Below are positions 1 to 7,048 of a stretch of DNA of 31,323 nucleotides, in pieces. Source of the DNA: a virus; IMG/VR virus record IMGVR_UViG_3300049893_000063, positions 1 through 31,323 of that record; one strand, written 5' to 3'. Every line of letters starts with the position of its first letter. Positions within the stretch are counted from its first letter, which is position 1. The notes beneath the pieces were generated by a model. The model was not told the DNA's origin, ran no database searches, and saw only the letters and a list, made by a program, of their open reading frames with translations. The position numbers were made by a program, and so were the translations under genes.

Positions 1-14
1 GGATAAGTCATTGA

Positions 15-31
15 TGCACTAAGATGGTGCA
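15..31. promoter_or_regulatory. NtrC-like operator palindrome
   Basis: TGCACTAAGATGGTGCA is an inverted repeat (TGCAC / GTGCA, 7-base spacer). It matches the enteric NtrC enhancer consensus TGCACCAAAATGGTGCA at 15 of 17 positions. No sigma54 -24/-12 element was seen nearby, and the gene it might control is outside the window to the left. The match is directly visible; regulation by NtrC is inference. Confidence 0.3.
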
Positions 32-46
32 AATACCCTTCCTTTT

Positions 47-61
47 TGAGAACAATTCTCA
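47..61. promoter_or_regulatory. Fur-box-like palindrome
   Basis: TGAGAACAATTCTCA is an inverted repeat of TGAGAA / TTCTCA around CAA. With its flanks it agrees with the common Fur-box form AATGAGAATCATTCTCATT at 15 of 19 positions. It lies 15 bases from the NtrC-like palindrome. It could equally be a phage repressor operator or a small hairpin; the symmetry is certain, the regulator is not. Confidence 0.3.
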
Positions 62-70
62 TTTGTAGAT

Positions 71-110
71 TGCAGAAGATACAGCAAATTAGCAGAAGAT
101 AGCAGAAGAT
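71..110. repeat. 10-bp phased direct repeats
   Basis: The unit GCAGAAGAT occurs at 72-80, 92-100 and 102-110. The last two are exact tandem 10-mers (AGCAGAAGAT) and the first is offset by exactly two units, so all three copies face the same side of the helix. Such short iterated blocks can be protein-binding sites; no function can be assigned here. Confidence 0.6.
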
Positions 111-269
111 GATGTCAGATCGTATTGTTTTTAAAACAGGGATGCTTTTAATTTCTTTATTTTGCTATAGGGGGTGGGGGGAAAATTGGTATTCGTTAGA
201 AAGGGATTCTGACACCTTACTAAATTTCTAGTATTTTTCATCCCAAACTAGTGTTCGGTTAATAGGCAT

Positions 270-297
270 AAAAAAAGCCCCGTATTAGGGGGCTTAA
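270..297 (-). terminator. Rho-independent terminator of the leftward operon
   Basis: AAGCCCC (275-281) pairs with GGGGCTT (289-295) around a 7-base loop. On the minus strand the hairpin is followed by a run of T from the A-run at 270-276. It lies 25 bases past the stop of the leftward zincin-like gene. It has the same design and nearly the same sequence as the terminator at 29996-30017. Confidence 0.85.
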
Positions 298-321
298 GGA
301 TGTTGCTGGATGTTATTATTG

Positions 322-1047
322 TTATTTAGTGTTTTGATACCTACGATTAACTTCTGAGCCTAGAACTGAATTACCGACTCCCATGAAGAAGGATGGGATT
401 CCATATAGTCCTTTATCGTAGCCGTTGAGTGTTTCTGCGGCTCTGTAGTAAGATTCGGGGATGTACTTGGATGTTTCTGCTCTGGGAGCTACTCTTGCAG
501 CTACCTCTCCGGGGGAAGTCCAGTAGTTCCACGACGAGTTTCCTCGTTTTAAATATCCCGGTGCTTGGAGGACATTATCTATGTCATCTATTCCATGTTT
601 ACTTTCATGGAGCAGGGCTTGGAGAAGTTCATCAACATCACTGAGTAGATTGGGGTTATACTCAATTCTTGCTGGGATAGTTCCTGTTGTTTTACCTTTC
701 CAGGATGGGACATATCTCCCGAATGCGTTCATTGTTGGGTTAGACCGTACAGCAAGGTCAAACAATTCTGGATAGGATTTTTCAAGTTCACGAGATCGAA
801 TCAGATCTATGAGATACGTTTCATTGTGGGGGGTAGAATGCAGGAGTTGTTCCATTGCTTCTCGATTAGGCATTACATCTCTCGGGGCTGAGGACAGTCG
901 TTTCCCTGTGAGACCTCCCTTGGCTAGGAGCTTAGAAAGGATACCTTTAGGAGAAGATGATTCAAGAACTTCCGGGGATGGGAGAGATGGTGAATAACCA
1001 GTATCTGCTACAGTTCTCTGATTAGCTAGTATATCGAAGATGTTCAT
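322..1047 (-). CDS. Zincin-like metallopeptidase protein, polyvalent type
   Basis: A 241-residue protein with the zinc-protease signature LLHESKHGIDD: H147, E148 and H151 form HExxH. It is followed about 30 residues later by SPGEVAAR, where E181 is a candidate third zinc ligand. The pairing of LHExxHxI with (S/N)PxEVxAR recurs in metallopeptidase domains of phage polyvalent proteins that enter the cell with the DNA; this is family knowledge recalled without a search. Residues 1-60 are low in complexity and probably a linker. No signal peptide is seen. The start ATG overlaps the stop of the upstream 17-codon frame (ATGA), so translation is probably coupled. It is the last gene of the leftward operon, before the terminator at 270-297. 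The substrate is unknown. Confidence 0.7.
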   Translation of the reverse strand: MNIFDILANQRTVADTGYSPSLPSPEVLESSSPKGILSKLLAKGGLTGKRLSSAPRDVMPNREAMEQLLHSTPHNETYLIDLIRSRELEKSYPELFDLAVRSNPTMNAFGRYVPSWKGKTTGTIPARIEYNPNLLSDVDELLQALLHESKHGIDDIDNVLQAPGYLKRGNSSWNYWTSPGEVAARVAPRAETSKYIPESYYRAAETLNGYDKGLYGIPSFFMGVGNSVLGSEVNRRYQNTK

Positions 1048-1097
1048 TTGGTCTTCTTGTTACCAGAACCTTTTTTACGTTTACATTGTTTAGCCAT
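1044..1097 (-). CDS. Very small basic peptide (17 aa)
   Basis: The frame reads MAKQCKRKKGSGNKKTK: 7 lysines and 1 arginine in 17 residues. An AAAGG ribosome-binding site lies about 9 bases before the ATG. The start overlaps the end of the upstream gene and the stop overlaps the next start (ATGA), so it fills the gap of a tightly packed operon. Short MAK-type basic peptides are seen in phage genomes, but this one is not recognised. It could instead be a translational-coupling leader for the zincin-like gene. Confidence 0.45.
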   Translation of the reverse strand: MAKQCKRKKGSGNKKTK

Positions 1098-1317
1098 GGT
1101 GTAATACCTTTCGTGATGTTATGACTGATTTAGGGATAGTGACATAACCTCTGATTAGTCTGTCTTCTGACAAGGATAGACAGAGGGTTATGTACGAGTC
1201 TGTTTCTTTGAGAAGGATACCTACTGTTTCTATTTCACAAAGGTCATGGACTTCTGACTCTTCTACCCATTCATCACCTGCTGAGGTGATGTCTAACCAT
1301 TTGATATATTCAAACAT
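1090..1317 (-). CDS. Conserved small phage protein, unknown function
   Basis: A 75-residue protein, probably beta-rich. It has a W-x-D pattern near the start (IKWLDITSAGDEW), a single central cysteine, a stretch GILLKETDSYITLCLSL and IPKSVI near the end. Similar small proteins with a VGxLxKExDxY / IPKxxI pattern recur in unrelated phages, to my recollection without a known role. It is the first gene of the leftward operon, and its promoter presumably lies in the AT-rich tract at about 1360-1440. The ribosome-binding site is poor, so expression may be low or the start may differ. Confidence 0.65.
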   Translation of the reverse strand: MFEYIKWLDITSAGDEWVEESEVHDLCEIETVGILLKETDSYITLCLSLSEDRLIRGYVTIPKSVITSRKVLHHG

Positions 1318-1885
1318 AACGCTCGTTAGTCTTTGTCAGACATCTCGCTGAGTTTAAGTTACAGTTATATTTATTATCTTTGTTATATAATTTATATTTA
1401 TTAATATTTCTATATAAATCATATATTTATTTATATCACCCTAGATTCAAGAGTCACAGTCCCCCCTACCCACAGTTAAGGGGTAAAAGCGACGTATCTC
1501 TAAATCATTGGGTATCACCCTGAGTTCTTTAGAGGTCTGTACTGTTAGAGGACTTCAGCTTCGCCACGACTTACACCCGATAGCTAGTCGGTAAGGTTGA
1601 GGCTCCTCACTGCCTTTCTCTTGTTATTCAGTACGACTAACCAGACTATTCAGGGAAATAACAATCCCTGCCTACCACGCTCTAGTATCGTCCCACGTCA
1701 CCCCCGAGGTAGCTTTCATGAGGGCATTGTATGATGCAACACAGTAACGAAACGTACGATTATACACCGATAACTTTCCTGCTTTAGCACATCATGTAGC
1801 TTTAGTCACCAGAAAGAGAGAAAAGTTCTGAACTTTTTAGAAAAAATATTGACTAAGAAAATACCGAACATAAGGAGAACTGTAA
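1318..1885. other. Divergent non-coding region before terminase genes
   Basis: This 568-base gap separates the leftward operon from the rightward virion operon. About 1360-1440 is a run of A and T, suited to promoters or easy melting. About 1450-1860 is more balanced and contains hairpins: CTTA/TAAG plus CCGA/TCGG at 1570-1595, and CAGGGA/TCCCTG at 1651-1670. No open frame with a ribosome-binding site and no tRNA was found. Its place directly upstream of terS makes it a candidate for the packaging site, the main late promoter and possibly a structured RNA. None of these is shown by sequence alone. Confidence 0.5.
1651..1670. other. Hairpin in the divergent region
   Basis: CAGGGA and TCCCTG form a perfect 6-bp stem around an 8-base AT-rich loop. 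No T-run follows on either strand, so it is not a standard terminator. It could be part of a structured RNA or a protein-binding site. Confidence 0.4.
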
Positions 1886-2557
1886 GTGGGTAATACACCA
1901 AGAGAAACTCCCCCAGAACTAGTAGAAAAAATTATTGCTTCTTGTCCGGAAGAGATTGTTGTTACCGGAGAAGAGGATGGTAGGATTATGACTGGTACAC
2001 CTAGTTCACACTTCAGATCTAAACATAGCAAGGAAGCTATCCAGCGTTATCAGTGGTGGAGTCCTGAAGCAAGGATCAAAGTAGTGACTCTGTACATGGT
2101 ACTTGGGAACGCTGCCAAGGTAGCTAAGGCTACTGGTATTCCTGCCGGGACTATCCGTCGGTGGAAGATGGAACCTTGGTGGACGGAGATCATGCAACGA
2201 GTTCGTTCTGACAAGAATGACGAGTTGGATACTCAAATCACCAAGATTATTGAAAAGGCCATGAAAGAAGTGGAGGATCGTCTTCAAAATGGTGAATATG
2301 TCTACGATGGTCGCTCTCAGTCGATGGTACGCATCCCTGTCAAGACTGTTGATGCTGTCCGGACTGTCAACACTCTCTTTGATAAACGTGCTCTTATCCG
2401 GGGAGAGCCTACGAAGCGGACAGAACAAACGTCTGTGAACGATAAACTCAAGAAGATGGCAGAGGAATTTGCTAAATTCGCTAAAGCAAGGACTGTAAAT
2501 GGCAAAAGTGAGACAATCTCCGAAGAGCCTGTTGGAAGCAGCACTGTTTCCGGGTAA
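1886..2557 (+). CDS. terS: Terminase small subunit (TerS)
   Basis: A 223-residue protein just upstream of the terminase large subunit. Residues about 60-95 form a helix-turn-helix (VVTLYMVLGNAAKVAKATGI, then PAGTIRRWK), the usual DNA-recognition part of small terminases. Residues about 105-140 are a charged helical segment suited to ring assembly, and the C-terminus is lysine-rich. TerS binds the packaging site and loads the motor. The start is GTG, with AAGGAG about 8 bases upstream. The 3' end overlaps an out-of-frame small gene. Assignment rests on the HTH plus position. Confidence 0.8.
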   Translation: MGNTPRETPPELVEKIIASCPEEIVVTGEEDGRIMTGTPSSHFRSKHSKEAIQRYQWWSPEARIKVVTLYMVLGNAAKVAKATGIPAGTIRRWKMEPWWTEIMQRVRSDKNDELDTQITKIIEKAMKEVEDRLQNGEYVYDGRSQSMVRIPVKTVDAVRTVNTLFDKRALIRGEPTKRTEQTSVNDKLKKMAEEFAKFAKARTVNGKSETISEEPVGSSTVSG

Positions 2558-2648
2558 CGTAAAGAAACCATCTAAGAAGTACACGCTGAAAAAGAATCCT
2601 TACCAGAATCCACCTAAAGGAAAGAAACGTGGGAATACTAACGGCTGA
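2499..2648 (+). CDS. Small basic protein overlapping terS and terL (49 aa)
   Basis: An ATG frame in a different phase from terS. It reads MAKVRQSPKSLLEAALFPGN and then a lysine/proline-rich tail ending GKKRGNTNG. It overlaps the last 59 bases of terS and the first 20 of terL, filling what would otherwise be a gap. An AAGG lies about 9 bases upstream of the ATG. The SLLEAALFPGN segment looks like a short helix or binding motif before a disordered basic tail. The function is unknown; position suggests packaging. It is below usual gene-caller cut-offs. Confidence 0.6.
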   Translation: MAKVRQSPKSLLEAALFPGNVKKPSKKYTLKKNPYQNPPKGKKRGNTNG

Positions 2649-2784
2649 CATTGTTGAGGGCTTTGTAAGAACTGCCCTTGCTTCAAAGTTTGATACACCA
2701 ACGGAAACACCTCTCTGTCACAGGGAATGGTGGGAGTTATGCTGCTCAGATGAGAGAAACGTCGCCATAGCAGCGCCTCGGGGT
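2629..2784 (+). CDS. terL: Terminase large subunit, exon 1
   Basis: The first 52 codons of TerL. GTG (2629) is chosen because it is the only usual start codon after the in-frame stop at 2587-2589, and AAAGGA lies about 7 bases upstream. The protein runs MGILTADIVEGFVRTALASK..., then CHREWWELCC and NVAIAAPRG, the first half of the ATPase P-loop. Translation into the following sequence gives TAA at once, so this exon makes sense only when spliced to 3433. Full coding sequence: 2629-2784 joined to 3433-4800, 507 residues, normal for a TerL. Confidence 0.88.
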
Positions 2785-3432
2785 TAACGACTAGTTACTC
2801 GGCGCAATATAAATAGAGTAAGTGCATGGCCCCGGTAAAATCCCCCTAATTCGGAGAACGGTAGAACACCCAACCCCGAGCTAAACCAGATTGTTCTGGA
2901 AATGTGTAGAGACTATACAGGGGACTCAATCCATATTCAAAAGGAGATTAAAATGAGCCGTGCTCATGATTTAGCTTGGTGTGCTGGTTTTTTTGATGGT
3001 GAAGGCTTTGTCTGTATCCAACGTCGTAAAATGAGGAGAGGAGACAAGGAATACGAGAGTCTCTATCTGCGGATAGGGATTAACCATGTAAATCCAGAAC
3101 CACTGTATGAAATGCAACGTATTTTTGGTGGTAATATTCGGGTACAGAACCCAGAGAAAGTAATAGGCAACAGGAAGCAGCGACATTCATGGTCTCTTTC
3201 CTGTCAGGCTGCAAAAGATGCATTAGTTCAAATGATGCCATACTTTCGGAATAAACAACTTGTAGCTGAACTTGGTATAGAGTTTCAAAATACAATGTCA
3301 GACAACAAGAAGAAAACACCAGAAGAGACAGTCGCATATCGTTCCTTGCTAAAACACAAAATCTCAGAGATGAATGCCAAGGATTGATGAAGATATAGTC
3401 CGACACCCGTAGGGATATGGGACTACAGAAAG
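2785..3432 (+). ncRNA. Group I self-splicing intron in terL
   Basis: A 648-nt intron beginning directly after the exon T at 2784 and ending in G (3432). The guide sequence TGCATGGCCCCG (2823-2834) pairs in two halves: GCCCCG (2829-2834) with the exon end CGGGGT (P1, with the U.G pair at the splice site), and TGCATG (2823-2828) with the 3' exon start CATGCA (P10). A Q-like element CCCCGAGCTAA lies near 2874-2884. The P7 strands GACTAT (2911-2916) and ATAGTC (3395-3400) sit in the typical contexts GTAGAGACTATAC and AGATATAGTCC. The endonuclease gene lies between the two P7 strands. Splicing restores PRGHAKST. Confidence 0.95.
2953..3387 (+). CDS. Intron-encoded LAGLIDADG-type homing endonuclease
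   Basis: A 144-residue protein with one LAGLIDADG-type helix near the N-terminus, AWCAGFFDGEG (residues 8-18). E17 takes the place of the catalytic acid. A single motif implies action as a homodimer. Family members cut the intron-less allele so that the intron is copied in by repair. The start is ATG 2953, with AAGGAG 7 bases upstream; an ATG at 2902 in the same frame is rejected because it lies in the P7 core of the intron. The gene ends just before the P7 3' strand, so it sits in a peripheral loop, as is usual for intron-borne endonucleases. Confidence 0.92.
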   Translation: MSRAHDLAWCAGFFDGEGFVCIQRRKMRRGDKEYESLYLRIGINHVNPEPLYEMQRIFGGNIRVQNPEKVIGNRKQRHSWSLSCQAAKDALVQMMPYFRNKQLVAELGIEFQNTMSDNKKKTPEETVAYRSLLKHKISEMNAKD

Positions 3433-4800
3433 CATGCAAAATCTACAGCCATTACACATTCCTTTACTCTGGCTACTGTTTTGTTCCGGGAGAGTAAGTT
3501 TGTCATGGTGGTCTCTGATACAGAGGCACAGGCAATCAACTTCCTGAACGACATCAAGGCAGAACTCCGTGAAAACTCTGACCTGATTGATCTGTTTGGC
3601 ATCAAACGATTCATCAAGGATGCTGAAACTGACTGTATTGTTGAGATGGAAGACGGACACAGGTTCAAGATCATTGCTAAGGGTGCTGAACAGAAGATCC
3701 GTGGTACTAAGTGGGATAACTACCGTCCTGACATGATTATCATCGACGATCTGGAGAACGATGAACTCGTAATGAACCCGGATCGTAGGGAAAAACTGAG
3801 AAGGTGGTTTTACGGCGCTTTAATGCCCTGTAGGAGCATCGAAGGTAAAGTTAGGTATATCGGTACTATTCTTCACATGGACGCGCTCCTAGAGCGTTTA
3901 ATGCCTTCTGAGAGGGATAAATTTACAAGGAACGACGAACTGCGTACTTGGTCTGAAAAACCGAAGCAGTTTTGGAAGTCTGTCAAGTATAAAGCACATA
4001 ATGATGACTTCTCTCAGATTTTGTGGAAAGACAGGTTTTCTAAGGAACATTTGATCAGGATTCGTCAGGAGTATGCTGACCAAGGTATGCCTGAAGGCTA
4101 CAGCCAAGAATACCTGAACTATCCACTGGACATGAGCAGGGCATACTTCCGTAGGGGTGACTTTGCTCCGATGACAGCCACAGACTTGAAGGAGATTCGT
4201 GATAAGTCAAGACCAGTAAATTATTACATTACGGCAGACTTGGCTATCTCCCAGAAGGAACGTGCTGACTATTCTGTCTTTGCTGTTGGGTGTGTGGACT
4301 CAGACAACAACCTGTACATTGTTGATGTTATTCGTGAGCGACTAGATGGTATGGAGATTGTGGGTACTATTCTGGCCTTGCAAAAGAAATACAAACCTGA
4401 ATTATTTGCTTTGGAAGATGAAAAGATCACCAAGGCTATTGGCCCTTTCTTGACAGAGAGGATGCTTACTGAGAACGTATTTCCATCAATTGTCACCGTG
4501 CGTCCTTCGGGTGACAAGCAAACAAGAGCACGTTCTATTCAGGCTCGTATGAGGATTGGTTCTGTGAAATTCAATAAACAGGAGGACTGGTATGGTGTAT
4601 TTGAGGAAGAATTACTGCGTTTCCCTAGGGACAGACATGATGACCAAGTGGATGCAATGAGCTACATGGGTCTCGTTCTTGACAAATTTATTGTCGCTCC
4701 TACTAAAGAGGAAGAGGACGAGGAAGAAATGGAAGATCTGCTTAGGGAAGCGCACGAAAACGAATCTGGATCTGGTCGGTGTGTCAGCACGGGCTACTAA
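3433..4800 (+). CDS. terL: Terminase large subunit, exon 2
   Basis: Codons 53-508 of TerL, the ATP-driven packaging motor and DNA-cutting nuclease. It begins HAKST, the second half of the P-loop. Walker B is MIIIDD (residues 153-158), with DD where many families have DE. The RNase H-like nuclease has D321 (ITADLA), E380 (ALEDEK) and D455/D459 (HDDQVDA). The protein works at the portal, with TerS. A TTG at 3481 lies in frame, but starting there would remove the P-loop, so the exon boundary at 3433 is used. The stop is followed 15 bases later by the portal start. Confidence 0.95.
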   Translation, partial: HAKSTAITHSFTLATVLFRESKFVMVVSDTEAQAINFLNDIKAELRENSDLIDLFGIKRFIKDAETDCIVEMEDGHRFKIIAKGAEQKIRGTKWDNYRPDMIIIDDLENDELVMNPDRREKLRRWFYGALMPCRSIEGKVRYIGTILHMDALLERLMPSERDKFTRNDELRTWSEKPKQFWKSVKYKAHNDDFSQILWKDRFSKEHLIRIRQEYADQGMPEGYSQEYLNYPLDMSRAYFRRGDFAPMTATDLKEIRDKSRPVNYYITADLAISQKERADYSVFAVGCVDSDNNLYIVDVIRERLDGMEIVGTILALQKKYKPELFALEDEKITKAIGPFLTERMLTENVFPSIVTVRPSGDKQTRARSIQARMRIGSVKFNKQEDWYGVFEEELLRFPRDRHDDQVDAMSYMGLVLDKFIVAPTKEEEDEEEMEDLLREAHENESGSGRCVSTGY

Positions 4801-4815
4801 CTACTGAGGAAAACT

Positions 4816-6879
4816 ATGGACTTTGAATTTGATAAGGTACTTGACTCTGCTAATATTGCAGAAATGTTGGAAGAAGAACAACTCAACAAGATTGGTGATG
4901 ATGTAGTTGAAGGCTATTTGCTTGATGAGGATTCTCGTATTGATTGGATGGATAGGTACGAGGAGTATGTTAAGCTTGCTGCTCAGATCAAGGAAGATAA
5001 AACTTTCCCTTGGCCCAAGGCTGCTAACATCAAGTACCCCCTCTTGTCTACTGCCTCTCTTCAGTTTGCTGCTCGTGCATACCCTGCTCTGGTTCCTGAT
5101 CGCCATCCGGTGAAAGGAAAGGTTACTGGTGCAGATCCAGACGGTGCAAAGGCACAGAAAGCACACCGTATTGGTAACCATATGAGTTACCAGATTCTTG
5201 AGCAGATGGAAGGATGGGAAGAGGACATGGATCGTCTCACTTTTATTCTTCCCATTGCCGGTACTGTGTTCAAGAAGACCTATCGTGATTCTATGAAGAA
5301 CAAGAATGTATCTGACTTGGTTCTTCCTGATAAACTTGCAGTAAACTACTGGGCTCCCTGTCTTGAAAAGGCCCAACGGATTACACACATTCTGGAAGTG
5401 TATCCAAATGATGTGATCTCCCGTAAAAATGCTGGCATCTTCTTAGATATTGACTTAGGTGAACCACAACCTATGGCAAAAACTCCTGTGTCTGACATTG
5501 TTCAGGGGACACAAGACACCAGTGGTTCTTCTAATCCTGATTTTGGAGACCGGCCTTATACTTTCTTGGAACAGCACACTTTCCTGGACTTGGACGAAGA
5601 CGGGTACAAAGAACCATATGTTGTAACTGTTGAACTGGAGTCTCGTAAAGTTGTCAGGATTGTTGCACGATTTGACTCATCTGGAGTCAGGTATGCAGAG
5701 GACAACAAGAAGATCATTGAAATCACTCCTGTACAGTATTTCACCAAGTTCTCCTTCATTCCCAATCCTGATGGTGGGTTCTACGACCTTGGTTTTGGCC
5801 TTTTGCTTGGCAGTCTGAATGATACTGCAAATACCTTGATTAACCAGTTGCTGGACGCTGGCACTCTTTCCAACCTTCAGGGTGGTTTCTTGGGTAAAGG
5901 ACTGCGTATTAAGGGTGGTGTTACGTCTTTCCAACCCGGTGAATGGAAGACTGTCCAGTCCACTGGTGATGATCTTCGTAAGTCGATTGTTCCTTTGCCA
6001 ACAAAAGACCCGTCTCCTGTTCTTTTCCAGCTATTAACTGCTATTGTACAGTCTGGTAAGGAGTTGGCCTCTGTTGCAGAGATCATGACTGGTAAAATGC
6101 CGGGTCAAAATACCCCAGCTACAACCACAATGGCCTCAATTGAGCAAGGGTTGAAGGTATTTTCTGCTATTTTCAAACGAATTTACCGTAGTTTGACCAA
6201 AGAATACAAGAAATTGTATCGTTTGAACAGCATTTACCTTGATCAACAGGAATATTTCCTGATTCTTGATGAGAATGGTGCTCAACAGACTATGCAAGTG
6301 TCCGTAGATGACTACCGTGACGATGGCACGGATGTTTCCCCCAATGCTCATGAGTCTAATATAACTGATACTCAGAAATTGATGAGGGCTCAGGTTCTAA
6401 TGCAACTCATGGGCACAGGTATGTTGAATCCTCTCGAAGTTGTGAAGGAAGTCTTGTCTGCTAATGGAATTAATGACTTCCAGCGTTTCATCATGCAAGC
6501 CCAGCCGCAACAAGACCCCAAACAGCAAGAGATGCAGATGAAGGCTCAGATGGATCAGCAATCTGCTGCCATGAAGATGCAGATGGAACAAGAAAAAATG
6601 AAATTAAAACAACAAGAGATGGAACTTAAATTGCAGATTGAGGGTCTAAAAGCCCAGCTTGAAGAACAAAAAGCTCAAAATGAGATGAGATTGGCTCAGG
6701 AGAAACATAGCATGGAAATTCGCCAGAGTCAAGAAAAACATCAACAAGAGAGCTTCAATAATAAGATGCGGAGTGATCTAGACATCATGAACACTGCCCA
6801 AACGCACCAAGAGCAAATGAGACAAATGCGTGAAAAGGAGCGTAACAATGGTGGAAATAACAAGGGAAGAGTTCGCTGA
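4816..6879 (+). CDS. Portal protein
   Basis: A 687-residue head-to-tail connector that forms the ring through which DNA is packaged and ejected. It follows terL by 15 bases, with GAGGAAA before the ATG. The N-terminal third has the portal-like pattern DRYEEYVKLA, FPWPKAANIKYPL and a hydrophobic segment RLTFILPIAGTVFKKTY. Residues about 570-680 are a long Q/K/E/M-rich coiled coil, reminiscent of the extended C-terminal barrel of P22-type portals, which have about 700-725 residues. Length and order fit a podovirus portal. The last 32 bases overlap the next gene. Confidence 0.88.
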   Translation: MDFEFDKVLDSANIAEMLEEEQLNKIGDDVVEGYLLDEDSRIDWMDRYEEYVKLAAQIKEDKTFPWPKAANIKYPLLSTASLQFAARAYPALVPDRHPVKGKVTGADPDGAKAQKAHRIGNHMSYQILEQMEGWEEDMDRLTFILPIAGTVFKKTYRDSMKNKNVSDLVLPDKLAVNYWAPCLEKAQRITHILEVYPNDVISRKNAGIFLDIDLGEPQPMAKTPVSDIVQGTQDTSGSSNPDFGDRPYTFLEQHTFLDLDEDGYKEPYVVTVELESRKVVRIVARFDSSGVRYAEDNKKIIEITPVQYFTKFSFIPNPDGGFYDLGFGLLLGSLNDTANTLINQLLDAGTLSNLQGGFLGKGLRIKGGVTSFQPGEWKTVQSTGDDLRKSIVPLPTKDPSPVLFQLLTAIVQSGKELASVAEIMTGKMPGQNTPATTTMASIEQGLKVFSAIFKRIYRSLTKEYKKLYRLNSIYLDQQEYFLILDENGAQQTMQVSVDDYRDDGTDVSPNAHESNITDTQKLMRAQVLMQLMGTGMLNPLEVVKEVLSANGINDFQRFIMQAQPQQDPKQQEMQMKAQMDQQSAAMKMQMEQEKMKLKQQEMELKLQIEGLKAQLEEQKAQNEMRLAQEKHSMEIRQSQEKHQQESFNNKMRSDLDIMNTAQTHQEQMRQMREKERNNGGNNKGRVR

Positions 6880-7048
6880 GTGGAAACAGAGTCGCGCTAC
6901 ACAAGCGTTTCTGAAATCTATTCACGGACGAGTTGAAGACTTGAAAGAACTTCTTTCAGGAGACTGTGACGATAAAGTAACTACTACGATTCGTGGACAA
7001 ATCATGGCGTTTCGTTCTGTTCTAGATACGGAGTTTGACGATGCTTAA
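6848..7048 (+). CDS. Small head-operon protein, unknown function
   Basis: A 66-residue acidic, helical protein beginning MVEITREEFAEWKQSRATQAF. AAAAGGAG lies 7 bases before this ATG, which is preferred to an upstream in-frame ATG. It overlaps the portal 3' end and the next start. Small proteins with a REEWxEWKxxxxTxAF start often follow portal genes in phages, to my recollection without a defined role; a head-assembly or chaperone helper is possible. No domain is recognised. Confidence 0.7.
   Translation: MVEITREEFAEWKQSRATQAFLKSIHGRVEDLKELLSGDCDDKVTTTIRGQIMAFRSVLDTEFDDA

Larger units (their letters stand above)
1..321. other. Left non-coding region
   Basis: No convincing gene is seen in this stretch on either strand. 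It holds two operator-like inverted repeats (15-31 and 47-61), three copies of GCAGAAGAT in 10-bp phase (71-110), a G-rich run around 170-182 that follows TATA, and a terminator for the leftward genes (270-297). A 40-codon rightward reading frame at 109-231 starts ATGATG but lacks a good ribosome-binding site and reads through the G-run, so it is not called. The region lies beyond the end of the leftward transcript and is probably a boundary between transcription units. Confidence 0.5.

Noticed and set aside
165-182. TATAGGG followed by a G-run, like a T7-type promoter start
   Set aside because: Only the TATAGGG core matches; the upstream recognition part is absent and no phage RNA polymerase is seen in the window. 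A similar core at 10207-10213 is part of a palindrome.
109-231. 40-codon rightward frame starting ATGATG
   Set aside because: No good ribosome-binding site; it runs through the G-rich tract and gives an unlikely protein. Left as non-coding.
1565-1640. tRNA-like text (TAGCTAGTCGGTAAGG)
   Set aside because: No acceptor stem pairing, no GTTCRA T-loop and no CCA end in the right place; only a local hairpin is supported.
2902-2952. Upstream ATG for the intron endonuclease
   Set aside because: It lies over the P7 strand of the intron core; ATG 2953 has a strong ribosome-binding site and begins right before the LAGLIDADG-like helix.
3481-4800. Independent TTG-initiated terminase gene
   Set aside because: Frame is open and conserved upstream to 3433 and joins exon 1 to complete the P-loop; it is exon 2, not a truncated gene.
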